From contig NC_010168.1 in assembly GCF_000018885.1 (NCBI RefSeq), positions 1,984,001-2,048,000 of the forward strand: a DNA stretch of 64,000 nucleotides. Direction: 5' to 3'. The position numbers were made by a program, and so were the translations under genes. The notes beneath the pieces are model-generated. The model saw only the letters and a program-made list of their open reading frames with translations, was not told where the DNA came from and did not search any database. This document shows, one piece after another, positions 1 through 10,056 of this stretch. Position 1 is the stretch's first letter. The number at the start of each line of letters is the position of its first letter. Origin of the DNA: Renibacterium salmoninarum ATCC 33209. GTDB taxonomy: Bacteria > Actinomycetota > Actinomycetes > Actinomycetales > Micrococcaceae.

Positions 1-459
1 ACGCCGCTGGGACGTACCGGTTTGATTGTTGGCAAGGTTGCGGCAGTGCTAGCGGTATTGGTCATTCAGGTTGTGGTGATTTCCGCCGTTGCGCTGCTAC
101 TGGGCTGGCAGCCTAATTTCCCGGGTTTGTTATTGGGCATCACGTTGCTGATCTTGGGAGCGCTAGCTTTTAGCTCCTTGGGTTTACTGATCGCCGGTAC
201 CGCTCGTCCGGAAGCAACTTTGGCGTTGGCGAATCTGCTTTGGATCCTTTTCGGCGCGCTTGGCGGCATCGTGCTGCCAGCCAACCGGTTACCCGGGATG
301 ATGCAAGACATCGTGCATTTCTTACCCTCAGGTGCATTGGGCGATTCAATGCGACAAGCATTTTTAGGCGGCGGACTGGACGTGTTTTCCGTCGTGATCT
401 TAGTACTTTGGGCTGTCCTCGCTTCGGCGGCAGCGATCAAGTGGTTTAAATGGAGTTGA
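1..459 (+). CDS. ABC-2 type transporter permease, C-terminal part
   Basis: This is the 3' part of a membrane permease whose start lies before the window; the frame is open from base 1. About 150 residues are visible, with four hydrophobic segments (roughly residues 8-32, 40-65, 72-92 and 128-148) and a short basic end. The layout, including a conserved G-IVLPA-like loop before the last periplasmic stretch, fits the second half of ABC-2 family (drug or polysaccharide export) permeases. The stop is two bases before the ATG of ctaA, so the two are probably cotranscribed, as often in Micrococcaceae where an ATPase-permease pair precedes ctaA. The substrate cannot be read from the sequence. Confidence 0.75.
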   Translation, partial: TPLGRTGLIVGKVAAVLAVLVIQVVVISAVALLLGWQPNFPGLLLGITLLILGALAFSSLGLLIAGTARPEATLALANLLWILFGALGGIVLPANRLPGMMQDIVHFLPSGALGDSMRQAFLGGGLDVFSVVILVLWAVLASAAAIKWFKWS

Positions 460-460
460 G

Positions 461-1375
461 ATGAGTTCTTTGTACCGGTCCATCACGGCCAAATTGCCGA
501 CGGCGGTAAACCCCACCGTCCGTCGTCTGGCCATTGCCTCGCTCATTGGTCAGGCGGTACTGATTGGAACAGGCGGCGCCGTCCGGTTAACATCTTCCGG
601 CTTGGGCTGCCCCACTTGGCCCAGGTGCACGCCAGAATCATTGGTCAACACCCCTGAAATGGGCATCCACGGAATCATTGAATTCGGCAATCGTGCGTTG
701 ACTTTTGTGCTCGCTATTATTGCCGTGTCGATGCTGGTCTTTCTTTGGAACTTGCGCAAAGAACGCAAAGATCTGTTTTGGTTGGCGTTTGGACTTCTTG
801 CCAGCATTCCGGCTCAAGCCATCATCGGCGGTCTTTCGGTCCTGACAAAGCTCAACCCTTGGGTAGTGGGCTTGCACTTCTTAGTTTCGTCCGCACTAGT
901 GGTATTCGCCAAGCTCTTGGTCAATCGAGCCTACGGTCGGCCGCCGGCGTCGCAAAAGCCCGTTCGCCCGCTACTGCGTCAGCTAGCTCTAACCAGCGCA
1001 GTTTTGGTCGGCATTGCGGTAGTCATCGGTGTCATGGTTACTGGCTCTGGCCCGCATGCCGGTGACGCAAATGCACCGCGAAACGGCTTAGATTCAGATC
1101 TCATCACCCGAATCCACGTGCTGCCGGTTTATCTTTTAGTCGCGGTTTCGGTGCTTCTGCTCGTCGTGACCTGGAAACGCGGCAAGGGCGATTTGCTCCG
1201 CTCCGCAAGCTTATGGCTCATCGCTACTGTCGTCTTGCAAGCCGTCATCGGCTACACCCAGCACTTCACCGGCTTGCCGCCACTCTTGGTTGGCCTACAC
1301 ATGCTTGGCGCTGCCGCTTTGCTCGCAGCGGGCACAAATGTTGCCGACGTCGCGCTACATTCTCGGAGGGCCTAG
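461..1375 (+). CDS. ctaA: Heme A synthase (COX15/CtaA)
   Basis: Membrane enzyme that oxidises the C8 methyl of heme O to a formyl group, giving heme A for aa3-type cytochrome oxidase. The 304 residues carry about eight membrane segments in two four-helix halves. Candidate heme ligands are His70 (in GIHGIIEFGNR) and three later histidines in GLHF, RIHV and GLHM contexts; Glu74 is the conserved acidic residue. Cys50 and Cys56 in GLGCPTWPRC form the outside cysteine pair of this family. It follows the permease by one base and is convergent with ctaB, nine bases apart, so both enzymes of heme A synthesis sit together. Confidence 0.93.
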   Translation: MSSLYRSITAKLPTAVNPTVRRLAIASLIGQAVLIGTGGAVRLTSSGLGCPTWPRCTPESLVNTPEMGIHGIIEFGNRALTFVLAIIAVSMLVFLWNLRKERKDLFWLAFGLLASIPAQAIIGGLSVLTKLNPWVVGLHFLVSSALVVFAKLLVNRAYGRPPASQKPVRPLLRQLALTSAVLVGIAVVIGVMVTGSGPHAGDANAPRNGLDSDLITRIHVLPVYLLVAVSVLLLVVTWKRGKGDLLRSASLWLIATVVLQAVIGYTQHFTGLPPLLVGLHMLGAAALLAAGTNVADVALHSRRA

Positions 1376-1384
1376 CGCAGGGCA

Positions 1385-2341
1385 TTAGCCCATCAGCGGC
1401 ATGCCAACAAAGGGATCAACGGCAAGAGCTACGAAAAGTAGCGTCAAGTAGCTGATTGAGCCATGGAAGACTTTCATTGCGCTCTTATTGGTCACAGTGT
1501 CGTGTGAAGCTTTCGAATGCAGGCGATGCGCTTCGAGCAAGAACCAGAGACCAGCTGCCCCTGCGACTACGGTATAGACGATGCATGCGTGCCCAAGTGG
1601 GATCAGCAAAAGCGAGCAGACCACCATTGCCCAGGTGTAAAGCACCACCTGAACGGAAACGATTCGTGCGCCAGCCACCGCACCCAGCATCGGAACGTTC
1701 GCAGCTTTGTAGTCCTCGCTGTAGCGCATAGAGAGCGGCCAGTAGTGCGGTGGTGTCCACAAGAAGATCACCATGAACAAGATAATCGCGGGCCATTCGA
1801 CTTTATTAGTTACAGCTGCCCAAGCGATCAGCACCGGCATGCAGCCAGCAACGCCGCCCCAGACAATATTTTGCGCGGTGCGACGTTTCAAAATCAGCGT
1901 GTAGACCACCACGTAGAAGAAAATCGCCGCAATGCCCAGCAAGCCGGCCAGCGGGTTTGCGCCAAACCAGAGAATCGCTATCGACAAAATGCCCAGTGCC
2001 CAGGAGAACACCAAGGCTTCGCGTGGGGTGACCGCACCTGTCACCAAGGGGCGGTCTTCCGTCCGGTGCATGATCTTGTCAATGTCCCGGTCGATGTAGC
2101 AGTTGAATGCGCCGGCACTTCCGGCAGCAAATGCGCCGCCGATCATGGTGGCAAGAATAAGCCAAATATTTGGCAGCCCTCGGGCGGCAAAAATCATGGT
2201 TGGCAAGGTGGTGACGAGCAAAAGCTCCATCACTCGGGGCTTCGTCAAAGCGATATAAGCCTTGGTTTTGGCCGCAAAACCTAGTTTGTGCGGCGGGTTC
2301 CCCGCTGCCGCGGTGGTCGCTGGTGCCTGCGTCAAGCGCAC
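1385..2341 (-). CDS. ctaB: Protoheme IX farnesyltransferase (heme O synthase)
   Basis: Transfers a farnesyl group from farnesyl diphosphate to protoheme IX, giving heme O, the substrate of CtaA. The UbiA-family signature is clear: NCYIDRDID at residues 80-88 (Asp84, Asp86 and Asp88 bind Mg-diphosphate) and the second motif [13 protein letters not shown] near 207-219. About nine membrane helices follow a 25-residue polar N-terminus. The start is GTG at 2341. It is divergent from tkt across 224 bases, a common actinobacterial arrangement, and convergent with ctaA. Confidence 0.94.
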   Translation of the reverse strand: MRLTQAPATTAAAGNPPHKLGFAAKTKAYIALTKPRVMELLLVTTLPTMIFAARGLPNIWLILATMIGGAFAAGSAGAFNCYIDRDIDKIMHRTEDRPLVTGAVTPREALVFSWALGILSIAILWFGANPLAGLLGIAAIFFYVVVYTLILKRRTAQNIVWGGVAGCMPVLIAWAAVTNKVEWPAIILFMVIFLWTPPHYWPLSMRYSEDYKAANVPMLGAVAGARIVSVQVVLYTWAMVVCSLLLIPLGHACIVYTVVAGAAGLWFLLEAHRLHSKASHDTVTNKSAMKVFHGSISYLTLLFVALAVDPFVGMPLMG

Positions 2342-2565
2342 GAATGCCCCACTTACCTCAAAAGATGTGATCTGACAATGCTAATCCTAGTCAATATTAC
2401 CCGCACTTACTCGAACGCTGCGCCGCCAGCTCGATCACGCAATTCTGATCCGACTATGTGACTCAGCAGACGTTGCCAGTTGGCGTTACACCAAGCCTTA
2501 AAGCACTAAGCTGGGGAGGGAGTTCAAGGATCCGTATTTTCTGTATGAAAGGGCACTGACTTTCG
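2342..2565. other. Divergent ctaB/tkt intergenic region
   Basis: This 224-base gap between two divergent starts must hold the promoters of ctaB and of the tkt-to-pgl operon. I could not assign hexamers with confidence. A purine-rich GAAAGGG lies about 13 bases before the tkt ATG, farther than ideal. No open frame of note is present. Confidence 0.4.
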
Positions 2566-4719
2566 ATGCCACAGGAACAGCAAGAATTTTCATGGACCAC
2601 GCTCGATCAGCGGGCCGTCGACACGATTAAAGTGTTGGCTGCGGACGCGGTTGAGAAAGTTGGCAATGGGCACCCCGGAACGGCAATGAGCCTAGCTCCG
2701 GCGGCTTATCTCATCTTCCAGAGGCTACTGAAGCACGATCCGGGCGACCCGCAGTGGGCTGGCCGCGACAGGTTTATCCTCTCGCCAGGCCACAGTTCAC
2801 TGACGCTTTACATTCAGTTGTTCCTTTCCGGGTATGGCTTGGAGCTGAGCGATCTGGAAGCGCTGCGGACTTGGGGAGCGCTCACTCCAGGGCACCCGGA
2901 ATACAAACACACTAAGGGCGTTGAAATCACCACTGGCCCCTTGGGTCAAGGTTTGGCTTCCTCGGTGGGCTTTGCGTACTCGCAGCGCCGGATGCGCGGC
3001 TTGTTTGATGCAGATGCTGCTCCGGGCACCAGCCCTTTCGACCACAATATTTGGGTCATCGCCTCTGATGGCGACCTGCAAGAGGGCGTCACCAGCGAGG
3101 CTTCATCGTTGGCTGGGCACCAGGAACTCGGCAACCTCGTGGTCGTTTACGATCAAAACCACATTTCAATTGAAGACGATACTGACATTGCTTACTCAGA
3201 AGACGTTCTCAAGCGTTATGAGGCCTACGGGTGGCATGTACAGCGCGTGGATTGGACGAAGACCGGCGACTACGTCGAAGACGTCGAGGGCCTGTACCAC
3301 GCGTTAATCGAAGCTAAAAACGAGACCTCTAAGCCGTCGATCATCGCACTTCGGACCATCATTGGTTGGCCTTCACCGACCAAGCAGAACACCGGCAAGA
3401 TTCACGGATCTGCGCTGGGCGCCGAAGAAGTGGCTGGTTTGAAGAAGGTTTTGGGATTCGGCCCAGAGAAGACTTTCGACGTCGATCCGGAGGTACTTGC
3501 GCACGCCCGCGAAGTTGCCGCACGCGGTGCAGAGGCACACGCTGACTGGGATAAAGAACTCACCAGCTGGCAAGCCGGCAACCCTGACGGTGCCGCATTG
3601 CTTGACCGAATCGAATCGGGCGCTTTGCCCACCGATTGGGCCGGCGCTTTGCCCACCTTCGAAGCAGGCAAAGACGTCTCGACCCGCGCGGCCTCCGGCA
3701 AGGTCATCAATGCCATTGCAAGTGAATTGCCCGAGCTGTGGGGTGGCTCTTGCGATTTGGCCGAGTCAAACAACACCACAATCGAGGGCGCGCCGTCGTT
3801 CGTTCCTAGTGACCGGCAGACTGGCGCATGGAGCGGCAACCCTTACGGTCGGGTACTGCACTTCGGCATCCGCGAACATGCTGCCGCCGCGATCGTCAAT
3901 GGCATCCACTTAGGTGGCCCGACGCGCGCATTCTCCGGAACATTCTTGATTTTCTCGGACTACCAGCGCCCGGCTATTCGACTTGGCGCCCTGATGGGCG
4001 TACCCAGCATCTACGTTTGGACACACGACTCGATCGGTCTGGGCGAGGACGGCCCCACGCACCAACCAGTGGAGCAGCTGGCCAGCTTGCGAGCCATTCC
4101 GGGCCTCGACGTCGTCCGGCCAGGTGACGCAAACGAGGTCGCCCAGGCTTGGAAGGGCATCCTGGAGAACCGGAACAATCCGGCCGGAATCGTGTTAACT
4201 CGGCAAAATATTCCGACCTACGCCCGCGCTGCTGGTGCCGCGACTGCCAGCGAGTTTGCTTCGGCCGACGGCGTACTCAAGGGCGGCTATGTGCTTGCCG
4301 AATCAACCTCGATCAACGCAGCTGGTGAAGCTTCAGTAGCAACCCCGGAAGCGATTTTGATCGCTACCGGATCTGAAGTACAGCTTGCCGTTCAAGCCCG
4401 TGAGACCTTGCAGGCCGAAGGCATTCCTACCCGAGTGGTGTCAATGCCCTGTGTTGAATGGTTCCACGCTCAGAGCCCCGAATACCGTGCATCAGTGCTG
4501 CCAGCGGCGGTCAAGACCAGAGTTTCGGTTGAAGCCGGCGTTGCCATGCCTTGGCGGGAATTCTTGGGCGATTCTGGCCGTTCGATCTCACTGGAACACT
4601 TCGGCGCTTCGGCCGACTACAAGCGTTTGTATGCCGAGCTCGGCATCACGGTTGAAACCGTCGTTGCCGCGGCAAAAGATTCACAACAAGCCGCAGCTTC
4701 TGCAGCAGTCGCATCCTAG
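2566..4719 (+). CDS. tkt: Transketolase
   Basis: Thiamine diphosphate enzyme of the non-oxidative pentose phosphate pathway, moving two-carbon units between ketoses and aldoses. Full length (717 residues). The N-terminal motif GNGHPG is at residues 33-38, the ThDP/Mg motif starts at SDGDLQEG (about 168-174) and ends at DQN near 196-198, and a conserved FGIREHA in the pyrimidine domain near 430 holds the catalytic Glu. First gene of a six-gene operon with tal 45 bases downstream. Nothing suggests damage. Confidence 0.96.
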   Translation: MPQEQQEFSWTTLDQRAVDTIKVLAADAVEKVGNGHPGTAMSLAPAAYLIFQRLLKHDPGDPQWAGRDRFILSPGHSSLTLYIQLFLSGYGLELSDLEALRTWGALTPGHPEYKHTKGVEITTGPLGQGLASSVGFAYSQRRMRGLFDADAAPGTSPFDHNIWVIASDGDLQEGVTSEASSLAGHQELGNLVVVYDQNHISIEDDTDIAYSEDVLKRYEAYGWHVQRVDWTKTGDYVEDVEGLYHALIEAKNETSKPSIIALRTIIGWPSPTKQNTGKIHGSALGAEEVAGLKKVLGFGPEKTFDVDPEVLAHAREVAARGAEAHADWDKELTSWQAGNPDGAALLDRIESGALPTDWAGALPTFEAGKDVSTRAASGKVINAIASELPELWGGSCDLAESNNTTIEGAPSFVPSDRQTGAWSGNPYGRVLHFGIREHAAAAIVNGIHLGGPTRAFSGTFLIFSDYQRPAIRLGALMGVPSIYVWTHDSIGLGEDGPTHQPVEQLASLRAIPGLDVVRPGDANEVAQAWKGILENRNNPAGIVLTRQNIPTYARAAGAATASEFASADGVLKGGYVLAESTSINAAGEASVATPEAILIATGSEVQLAVQARETLQAEGIPTRVVSMPCVEWFHAQSPEYRASVLPAAVKTRVSVEAGVAMPWREFLGDSGRSISLEHFGASADYKRLYAELGITVETVVAAAKDSQQAAASAAVAS

Positions 4720-4764
4720 GGCCCTGTTCAACGGGCACACTCGAACCACCAAGGAGAGCTTGAC

Positions 4765-5889
4765 ATGACTACCAACACCTCAGAACTTTCAGCTGCCGGA
4801 GTTTCCATCTGGCTCGATGATTTGTCCCGCGAACGACTCACTTCTGGCAGTTTGCAAAAACTGATTGATGAGAAAAACGTCGTGGGCGTCACCACCAATC
4901 CCTCGATTTTCCAGGCCGCGATCTCAAAAGGCACCTCCTACGAACAGCAGGTCAGCGAATTAGCTGCCCAGGGTGCCGATGTGGAAGCCGCAGTTTTCCA
5001 GATCACCACCCAAGACGTCGCCAACGCCTGTGATTTTTTCGCTGGGATTGCGGTGGCGAGCAAGGGTGTAGATGGCCGTGTTTCGATCGAGGTTGACCCA
5101 CGCAAAGCTTGGGACACCCAAGGCACCATCGAGGAAGCCAAGCGTCTGCACGCTGCCGTCGGCAAGGACAATGTACACATCAAGATTCCGGCAACATTAG
5201 AAGGCCTCGAAGCAATCACCGAAACCCTCGGTGCAGGCATCAGTGTTAACGTGACCTTAATTTTCTCCTTGGGGCGCTACCGGGCCGTCATCAATGCGTT
5301 TCTGCTAGGCATTGAAAAAGCCAAAGCTAACGGTCATGATCTGAGCCAAATTCATTCCGTAGCCTCGTTCTTCGTTTCGCGGGTAGATACCGAAATCGAT
5401 AAGCGACTCGACGCTTTGAACACTGATGAGGCAAAGTCACTCAAGGGCAAGGCCGGTGTGGCCAATGCGCGCCTTGCCTACCAAGTCTTTGAAGAAGTTT
5501 TCTCCTCCGAGCGCTGGGCGCTACTTGCCGAGGCTGGCGCTTTGCCGCAGCGTCCGCTTTGGGCCTCTACCGGCGTCAAAGACCCGGCGTACCCAGATAC
5601 CTTGTACGTTACCGAGCTCGTTGCACCGAACGTAGTGAACACCATGCCGGAGAAGACCCTCGACGCCACGGCAGACCACGGCGTGGTATCCGGAAATACG
5701 ATCTCCGGCCGCTACGACGAAGCCAACGGCGTGCTCAATGCCCTTGAAGGCCTTGGCATCTCCTATAACGAAGTCGTGGCCCTCTTGGAAAAAGAAGGCC
5801 TAGAAAAGTTTGTGGCAAGTTGGAAAGAACTGCTTGACCACGTCCAGGATGCGCTCAATTCAGCAGCAACGAAGGGGTCAGAGTCCTAA
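4765..5889 (+). CDS. tal: Transaldolase
   Basis: Transfers a dihydroxyacetone unit between sugar phosphates in the pentose phosphate pathway. The 374 residues fit the longer actinobacterial class. [10 protein letters not shown] at 41-50 is the substrate-phosphate side motif, and Lys140 in [11 protein letters not shown] is the Schiff-base lysine. A ribosome site AAGGAGAGC lies just before the ATG. The stop TAA shares its last base with the ATG of pgi (TAATG), so translation is probably coupled. Confidence 0.96.
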   Translation: MTTNTSELSAAGVSIWLDDLSRERLTSGSLQKLIDEKNVVGVTTNPSIFQAAISKGTSYEQQVSELAAQGADVEAAVFQITTQDVANACDFFAGIAVASKGVDGRVSIEVDPRKAWDTQGTIEEAKRLHAAVGKDNVHIKIPATLEGLEAITETLGAGISVNVTLIFSLGRYRAVINAFLLGIEKAKANGHDLSQIHSVASFFVSRVDTEIDKRLDALNTDEAKSLKGKAGVANARLAYQVFEEVFSSERWALLAEAGALPQRPLWASTGVKDPAYPDTLYVTELVAPNVVNTMPEKTLDATADHGVVSGNTISGRYDEANGVLNALEGLGISYNEVVALLEKEGLEKFVASWKELLDHVQDALNSAATKGSES

Positions 5890-7550
5890 TGTCGAGCCTT
5901 GGATACGAAGCAACGGGTGCAGCTCAGGCTGCCGCTGACTTGCACATTCCCGCACTAGTTGCGGATAAAGTCGCCTCGAGAATCTTCGCAAAAGACCACA
6001 CTTTGTGGGGCACGGACGCTGAATCAGAAGCTTCGATCCGGTTGGGCTGGGTTGAAGCTGCTGCAGTGTCACAGCCTCTGGTTGCGCAGATCGTTGCCCT
6101 TCGCGAAGAACTGCAGGCCGAAGGCGTTACGCACATTGTCTTGGCTGGCATGGGCGGCTCGTCCTTGGCACCCGAAGTGATCACGAAGACCGCTGGCGTG
6201 GAGTTGACGGTTCTGGATTCGACGGATCCGGAGCAGGTTCGGGGCGCCGTACAGGACCGGTTGGCACAGACTGCGTTGGTGGTTTCTTCGAAGTCCGGCT
6301 CTACTTTGGAAACTGACTCGCAGCGTCGAATTTTTGAGCAGGAATTCAGCGCGGCCGGCATTGATGCTAAACGCCGCATCATCGTGGTCACGGATCCGGG
6401 CTCCCCGCTAGATGCGTCAGCTCGCGAGGCCGGTTATCGCGCGGTCTTCAACGCTGACCCAAACGTAGGCGGCCGCTACTCGGCCCTCACTGCTTTTGGC
6501 TTGGTGCCTTCAGGCCTGGCTGGCGTTGACATTCAGCAATTACTGGATGAAGCCGAAGAAGCCGGTGAAGTGCTTCGTGATGACGCCGAGGACAACATTG
6601 GTTTGGCCCTAGGCAGCGCTCTGGGCAGCACCAATCCGCTGCGGAACAAAATTGTGATTGTGGACGAAGGCTCCGGAATCGTTGGATTTGCAGATTGGGC
6701 AGAACAGCTCATTGCTGAATCCACTGGAAAGCTCGGCACCGGAGTGCTACCGGTTGTCGCCACCATGGACTCCCCCGAAGTAAGTTCCGGCGCAGAAGAC
6801 ATTCTGGTCGTCCGTTTGGTCGGAGCGGAATCCGACGCTGAAGCAAGCGGAAATCAGGTTGTGCTCAGCGTTGATTCAGCGCAGGGTGGTCTCGGTGCAC
6901 AGATGATGCTGTGGGAATTCGCTGTGGTGGTTGCTGGACGGCTATTGGGCATCAATCCCTTCGATCAGCCTGATGTTGAAGCTGCTAAGAAAGCCGCGCG
7001 CGGTCTTTTGGACGCCCGACCAGAACCAGTAGCAGCTAACTTCACCGATGGCGCCATTGAAGTGCGCTCGTTGCCCGCTACGGCGGAATGGCTCAGCTCT
7101 GCGACAACCCTCGAACAAGCGCTCGAAGCGCTTTTTGGCCAGCTTGGCTCCGACGGCTACCTCAGCGTCCAGGCTTATCTGGACCGGATCACGCACGCTT
7201 CGCTGGCTGGCGTAGCAGATCAGCTTGCTGCCGTTACCGGACGACCCGTGACCTTCGGCTGGGGGCCACGCTTCTTGCACTCAACAGGCCAATTCCATAA
7301 GGGCGGGCCAGCAGTTGGCGTGTTCTTGCAAATTACCGCCGCTGCGACAAATGATCTGGCAATTCCGGATCGCCCGTTCAGCTTCGGTGAGCTCATCGAA
7401 GCCCAGGCTGCCGGTGATGCGCAAGTGCTCTCCGACCATGGCCGACCGGTGCTGCGACTTCATCTCACCGAACGCGCCGACGGCGTCGCTCAGTTGGAAT
7501 CGGTCATAGCGCAATTGCAAAATACCGCACGGCCGAACAACGAGCGCTGA
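5889..7550 (+). CDS. pgi: Glucose-6-phosphate isomerase
   Basis: Interconverts glucose 6-phosphate and fructose 6-phosphate. The 553-residue protein shows the SIS-fold phosphate-binding motifs GMGGSSLAPEVI (about 87-98) and SKSGSTLET (about 138-146). Its wording matches the operon-located Pgi-like family of actinobacteria, which sits between tal and zwf. The start overlaps the tal stop by one base and zwf starts five bases after the stop. A second pgi elsewhere in the genome is possible; none is visible here. Confidence 0.93.
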   Translation: MSSLGYEATGAAQAAADLHIPALVADKVASRIFAKDHTLWGTDAESEASIRLGWVEAAAVSQPLVAQIVALREELQAEGVTHIVLAGMGGSSLAPEVITKTAGVELTVLDSTDPEQVRGAVQDRLAQTALVVSSKSGSTLETDSQRRIFEQEFSAAGIDAKRRIIVVTDPGSPLDASAREAGYRAVFNADPNVGGRYSALTAFGLVPSGLAGVDIQQLLDEAEEAGEVLRDDAEDNIGLALGSALGSTNPLRNKIVIVDEGSGIVGFADWAEQLIAESTGKLGTGVLPVVATMDSPEVSSGAEDILVVRLVGAESDAEASGNQVVLSVDSAQGGLGAQMMLWEFAVVVAGRLLGINPFDQPDVEAAKKAARGLLDARPEPVAANFTDGAIEVRSLPATAEWLSSATTLEQALEALFGQLGSDGYLSVQAYLDRITHASLAGVADQLAAVTGRPVTFGWGPRFLHSTGQFHKGGPAVGVFLQITAAATNDLAIPDRPFSFGELIEAQAAGDAQVLSDHGRPVLRLHLTERADGVAQLESVIAQLQNTARPNNER

Positions 7551-7555
7551 GTTAG

Positions 7556-9106
7556 ATGTCTGATTCTGAATCGAACGGCAGCCGCCGCACGAATCCCCTA
7601 CGGGACGCGCGCGATCGTCGCCTTTCGCGGGTTGCAGGGCCATCATCGCTGGTAATTTTCGGCGTCACTGGAGATTTGTCCCGCAAGAAATTGATGCCCG
7701 CGGTCTACGACCTGGCGAACCGCGGTTTGCTACCGCTCAGTTTCGCACTGGTCGGTTTTGCCCGCAGGCAGTGGGAAAACGAAGACTTCGCGCAAGAGGT
7801 GAAAGCTGCCGTCAAGGAACATTCACGTACGCCCTTTGATGAGGCAGTTTGGAACCAGCTGGCCGAAGGGATTCGCTTTGTTCAGGGCGAGTTTGACGAC
7901 GACGAAGCCTTTCAGAAACTCAAGGACACCCTTGACGAGCTAGATGCAGATCGCGGCACCCGAGGTAATCACGCCTTTTACCTTTCGATTCCGCCGAAAG
8001 CATTCGAGCTGGTGTGCCGACAGCTCTCCGCCCACGGCTTGGCGCAGTCGTCCGCTGGACACTGGCGTCGAGTCGTGATTGAAAAGCCATTTGGCCACGA
8101 CCTAGCTTCGGCGCGCGCACTGAACGACGTCGTCGAATCTGTCTTCCCGCCTGATGCGGTCTTCCGGATTGATCATTACCTGGGCAAAGAGACCGTGCAG
8201 AACCTCTTGGCACTGCGCTTTGCAAACCAACTCTTTGAACCATTGTGGAATGCCAAATATGTTGACCACGTGCAAATCACGATGGCCGAAGATATTGGCA
8301 CCGGGGGTCGGGCGGGCTACTACGACGGCGTCGGCGCAGCGCGTGATGTGATCCAGAACCACCTTTTGCAATTGCTGGCACTCACGGCAATGGAAGAGCC
8401 TATTTCTTTCAATGCTGAAGACCTGCGTGCGGAAAAAGAAAAGGTATTAGCCGCCGTCAAGCTGCCTGCAGATCTCTCTGGGCATTCAGCTCGCGGGCAA
8501 TTTACTGGCGGTTGGCAGGGCGGCGAGAAGGTACAGAGCTACTTGGAAGAAGACGGAATTCCTGCCGATACAACCACGGAAACCTACGCAGCGGTGCGGC
8601 TGGATATCAACACGCGACGCTGGGCCGGTGCACCATTTTATTTGCGCACCGGAAAACGGTTGGGTCGCCGAGTCACCGAAATTGCGGTGATGTTCAAACG
8701 CGCACCGAACCTGCTGTTTACCGATCACAGTGAAGACGAGTTTGGCCAAAATTCGGTAGTCATCCGGGTGCAGCCAGATGAAGGCGTGACTATTAGGTTC
8801 GGTTCAAAAGTACCTGGTACTCAAATGGAGGTCCGTGATGTCACGATGGACTTTGGTTACGGACATGCCTTTACTGAGTCCAGTCCCGAAGCTTACGAAC
8901 GGCTCATTTTGGACGTGCTATTGGGCGAACCACCGCTTTTCCCACGGCACCAAGAAGTTGAGCTGTCTTGGAAGATCCTTGATCCTTTCGAAGAGTTTTG
9001 GTCCAAAGAAAACAAACAGCCCGAAGGCTATGCGCCAGGAAGCTGGGGACCAGCCTCAGCAGATGAATTACTAAGCCGCGACGGACGAAGCTGGAGAAGG
9101 CCGTGA
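7556..9106 (+). CDS. zwf: Glucose-6-phosphate 1-dehydrogenase
   Basis: First step of the oxidative pentose phosphate pathway, giving 6-phosphogluconolactone and NADPH. The 516 residues start with a basic leader, then the Rossmann motif FGVTGDLSRKKL (about 36-47). The active-site signature DHYLGKE lies near 206-212. The stop TGA overlaps the GTG start of opcA. In actinobacteria OpcA is needed for full activity of this enzyme, which agrees with the tight coupling. Confidence 0.96.
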   Translation: MSDSESNGSRRTNPLRDARDRRLSRVAGPSSLVIFGVTGDLSRKKLMPAVYDLANRGLLPLSFALVGFARRQWENEDFAQEVKAAVKEHSRTPFDEAVWNQLAEGIRFVQGEFDDDEAFQKLKDTLDELDADRGTRGNHAFYLSIPPKAFELVCRQLSAHGLAQSSAGHWRRVVIEKPFGHDLASARALNDVVESVFPPDAVFRIDHYLGKETVQNLLALRFANQLFEPLWNAKYVDHVQITMAEDIGTGGRAGYYDGVGAARDVIQNHLLQLLALTAMEEPISFNAEDLRAEKEKVLAAVKLPADLSGHSARGQFTGGWQGGEKVQSYLEEDGIPADTTTETYAAVRLDINTRRWAGAPFYLRTGKRLGRRVTEIAVMFKRAPNLLFTDHSEDEFGQNSVVIRVQPDEGVTIRFGSKVPGTQMEVRDVTMDFGYGHAFTESSPEAYERLILDVLLGEPPLFPRHQEVELSWKILDPFEEFWSKENKQPEGYAPGSWGPASADELLSRDGRSWRRP

Positions 9107-10056
9107 TTGTCGATCTGCCCAACACCACTACGTCAAAGGTCTCTAAGGAGATCCAATCGATGCGGGAGCAAGGTGGCGTAGTTACCTTGGGTCGAGTGTT
9201 AACGCTCGTCGTACTAACCCGTAGCGGCTATGAAGAAGAGGCCATTGAGGCCGCCAACTTGGCTAGCCGTGAGCACCCTTGTCGGATCATCGTGCTTGCC
9301 GAGGGCGGCACCGATGAAGCCACTCGATTGGATGCCCAAATCCGAGTTGGCGGCGACGCCGGCGCATCCGAAGTGATCGTGCTACACGGCTATGGCGAGC
9401 TCTGTTCGCAAAGCGAATCATTGGTATCTGCATTGCTCTTGCCCGATGCTCCGATTGTGGCTTGGTGGCCGCACGGGATCCCCGAAGTCGCTTCGCAAAC
9501 TTCGATCGGCAAGATAGCCCATCGCCGGATCACCGATTCGGCAAACGAACCGGATCCTCGTGCCGCTCTTGAGCACATCAGGAAGAGCTACGCAGAAGGC
9601 GATACCGATCTAGCCTGGACTCGACTGACCAATTGGAGAATCCAACTGGCCGCGGCCTTCGATCAGCTCGACGACGAACCGGTGCTCTCGCTGACCGTTG
9701 AAGGCGCTAGCGACTCCCCCAGTACTTTGCTCCTTGCGGCTTGGTTGCATAGCGCCCTCAAGGTGCCCACCACGGTAGTGGAGGATCCCGCAGGTACGGG
9801 AATCCGCAGGGTACTCCTTGAGCGCGCTGGTGGTTCAGTGGAGCTGCTTCGCCAGGGAACCACGGAGGCGACGTTGACGCAACCGAATCAGCCAGTGCAA
9901 CATATCTCGCTGCCCCGATGCTCGCTGCAAGATTGCCTTTCAGAGGAGCTTCGTCGGCTTGATCCAGATGAAGTATTTGGCGAGGTCATCACTACTGGGT
10001 TACGCGAACTGCTATCAGAGGATGTGTCCACATTGGCGAAAGTGCAGACCTCATGA
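9103..10056 (+). CDS. opcA: Glucose-6-phosphate dehydrogenase assembly protein OpcA
   Basis: Accessory protein that assembles or activates Zwf in actinobacteria and cyanobacteria. The 317 residues match the OpcA family in size and wording, for example PIVAWWPHGIP near 125 and WTRLTNWRIQLAAAFDQ near 170. It starts with GTG inside the last codons of zwf (GTGA overlap) and its own stop overlaps the ATG of pgl (ATGA), so the three oxidative-branch genes are translationally chained. Confidence 0.94.
   Translation: MIVDLPNTTTSKVSKEIQSMREQGGVVTLGRVLTLVVLTRSGYEEEAIEAANLASREHPCRIIVLAEGGTDEATRLDAQIRVGGDAGASEVIVLHGYGELCSQSESLVSALLLPDAPIVAWWPHGIPEVASQTSIGKIAHRRITDSANEPDPRAALEHIRKSYAEGDTDLAWTRLTNWRIQLAAAFDQLDDEPVLSLTVEGASDSPSTLLLAAWLHSALKVPTTVVEDPAGTGIRRVLLERAGGSVELLRQGTTEATLTQPNQPVQHISLPRCSLQDCLSEELRRLDPDEVFGEVITTGLRELLSEDVSTLAKVQTS

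Noticed and set aside
1517..2284. Long plus-strand open frame of 255 codons opposite ctaB
   Set aside because: It is the antisense shadow of a clearly real UbiA-family gene and its product is rich in His, Gln and Arg with no fold-like pattern.
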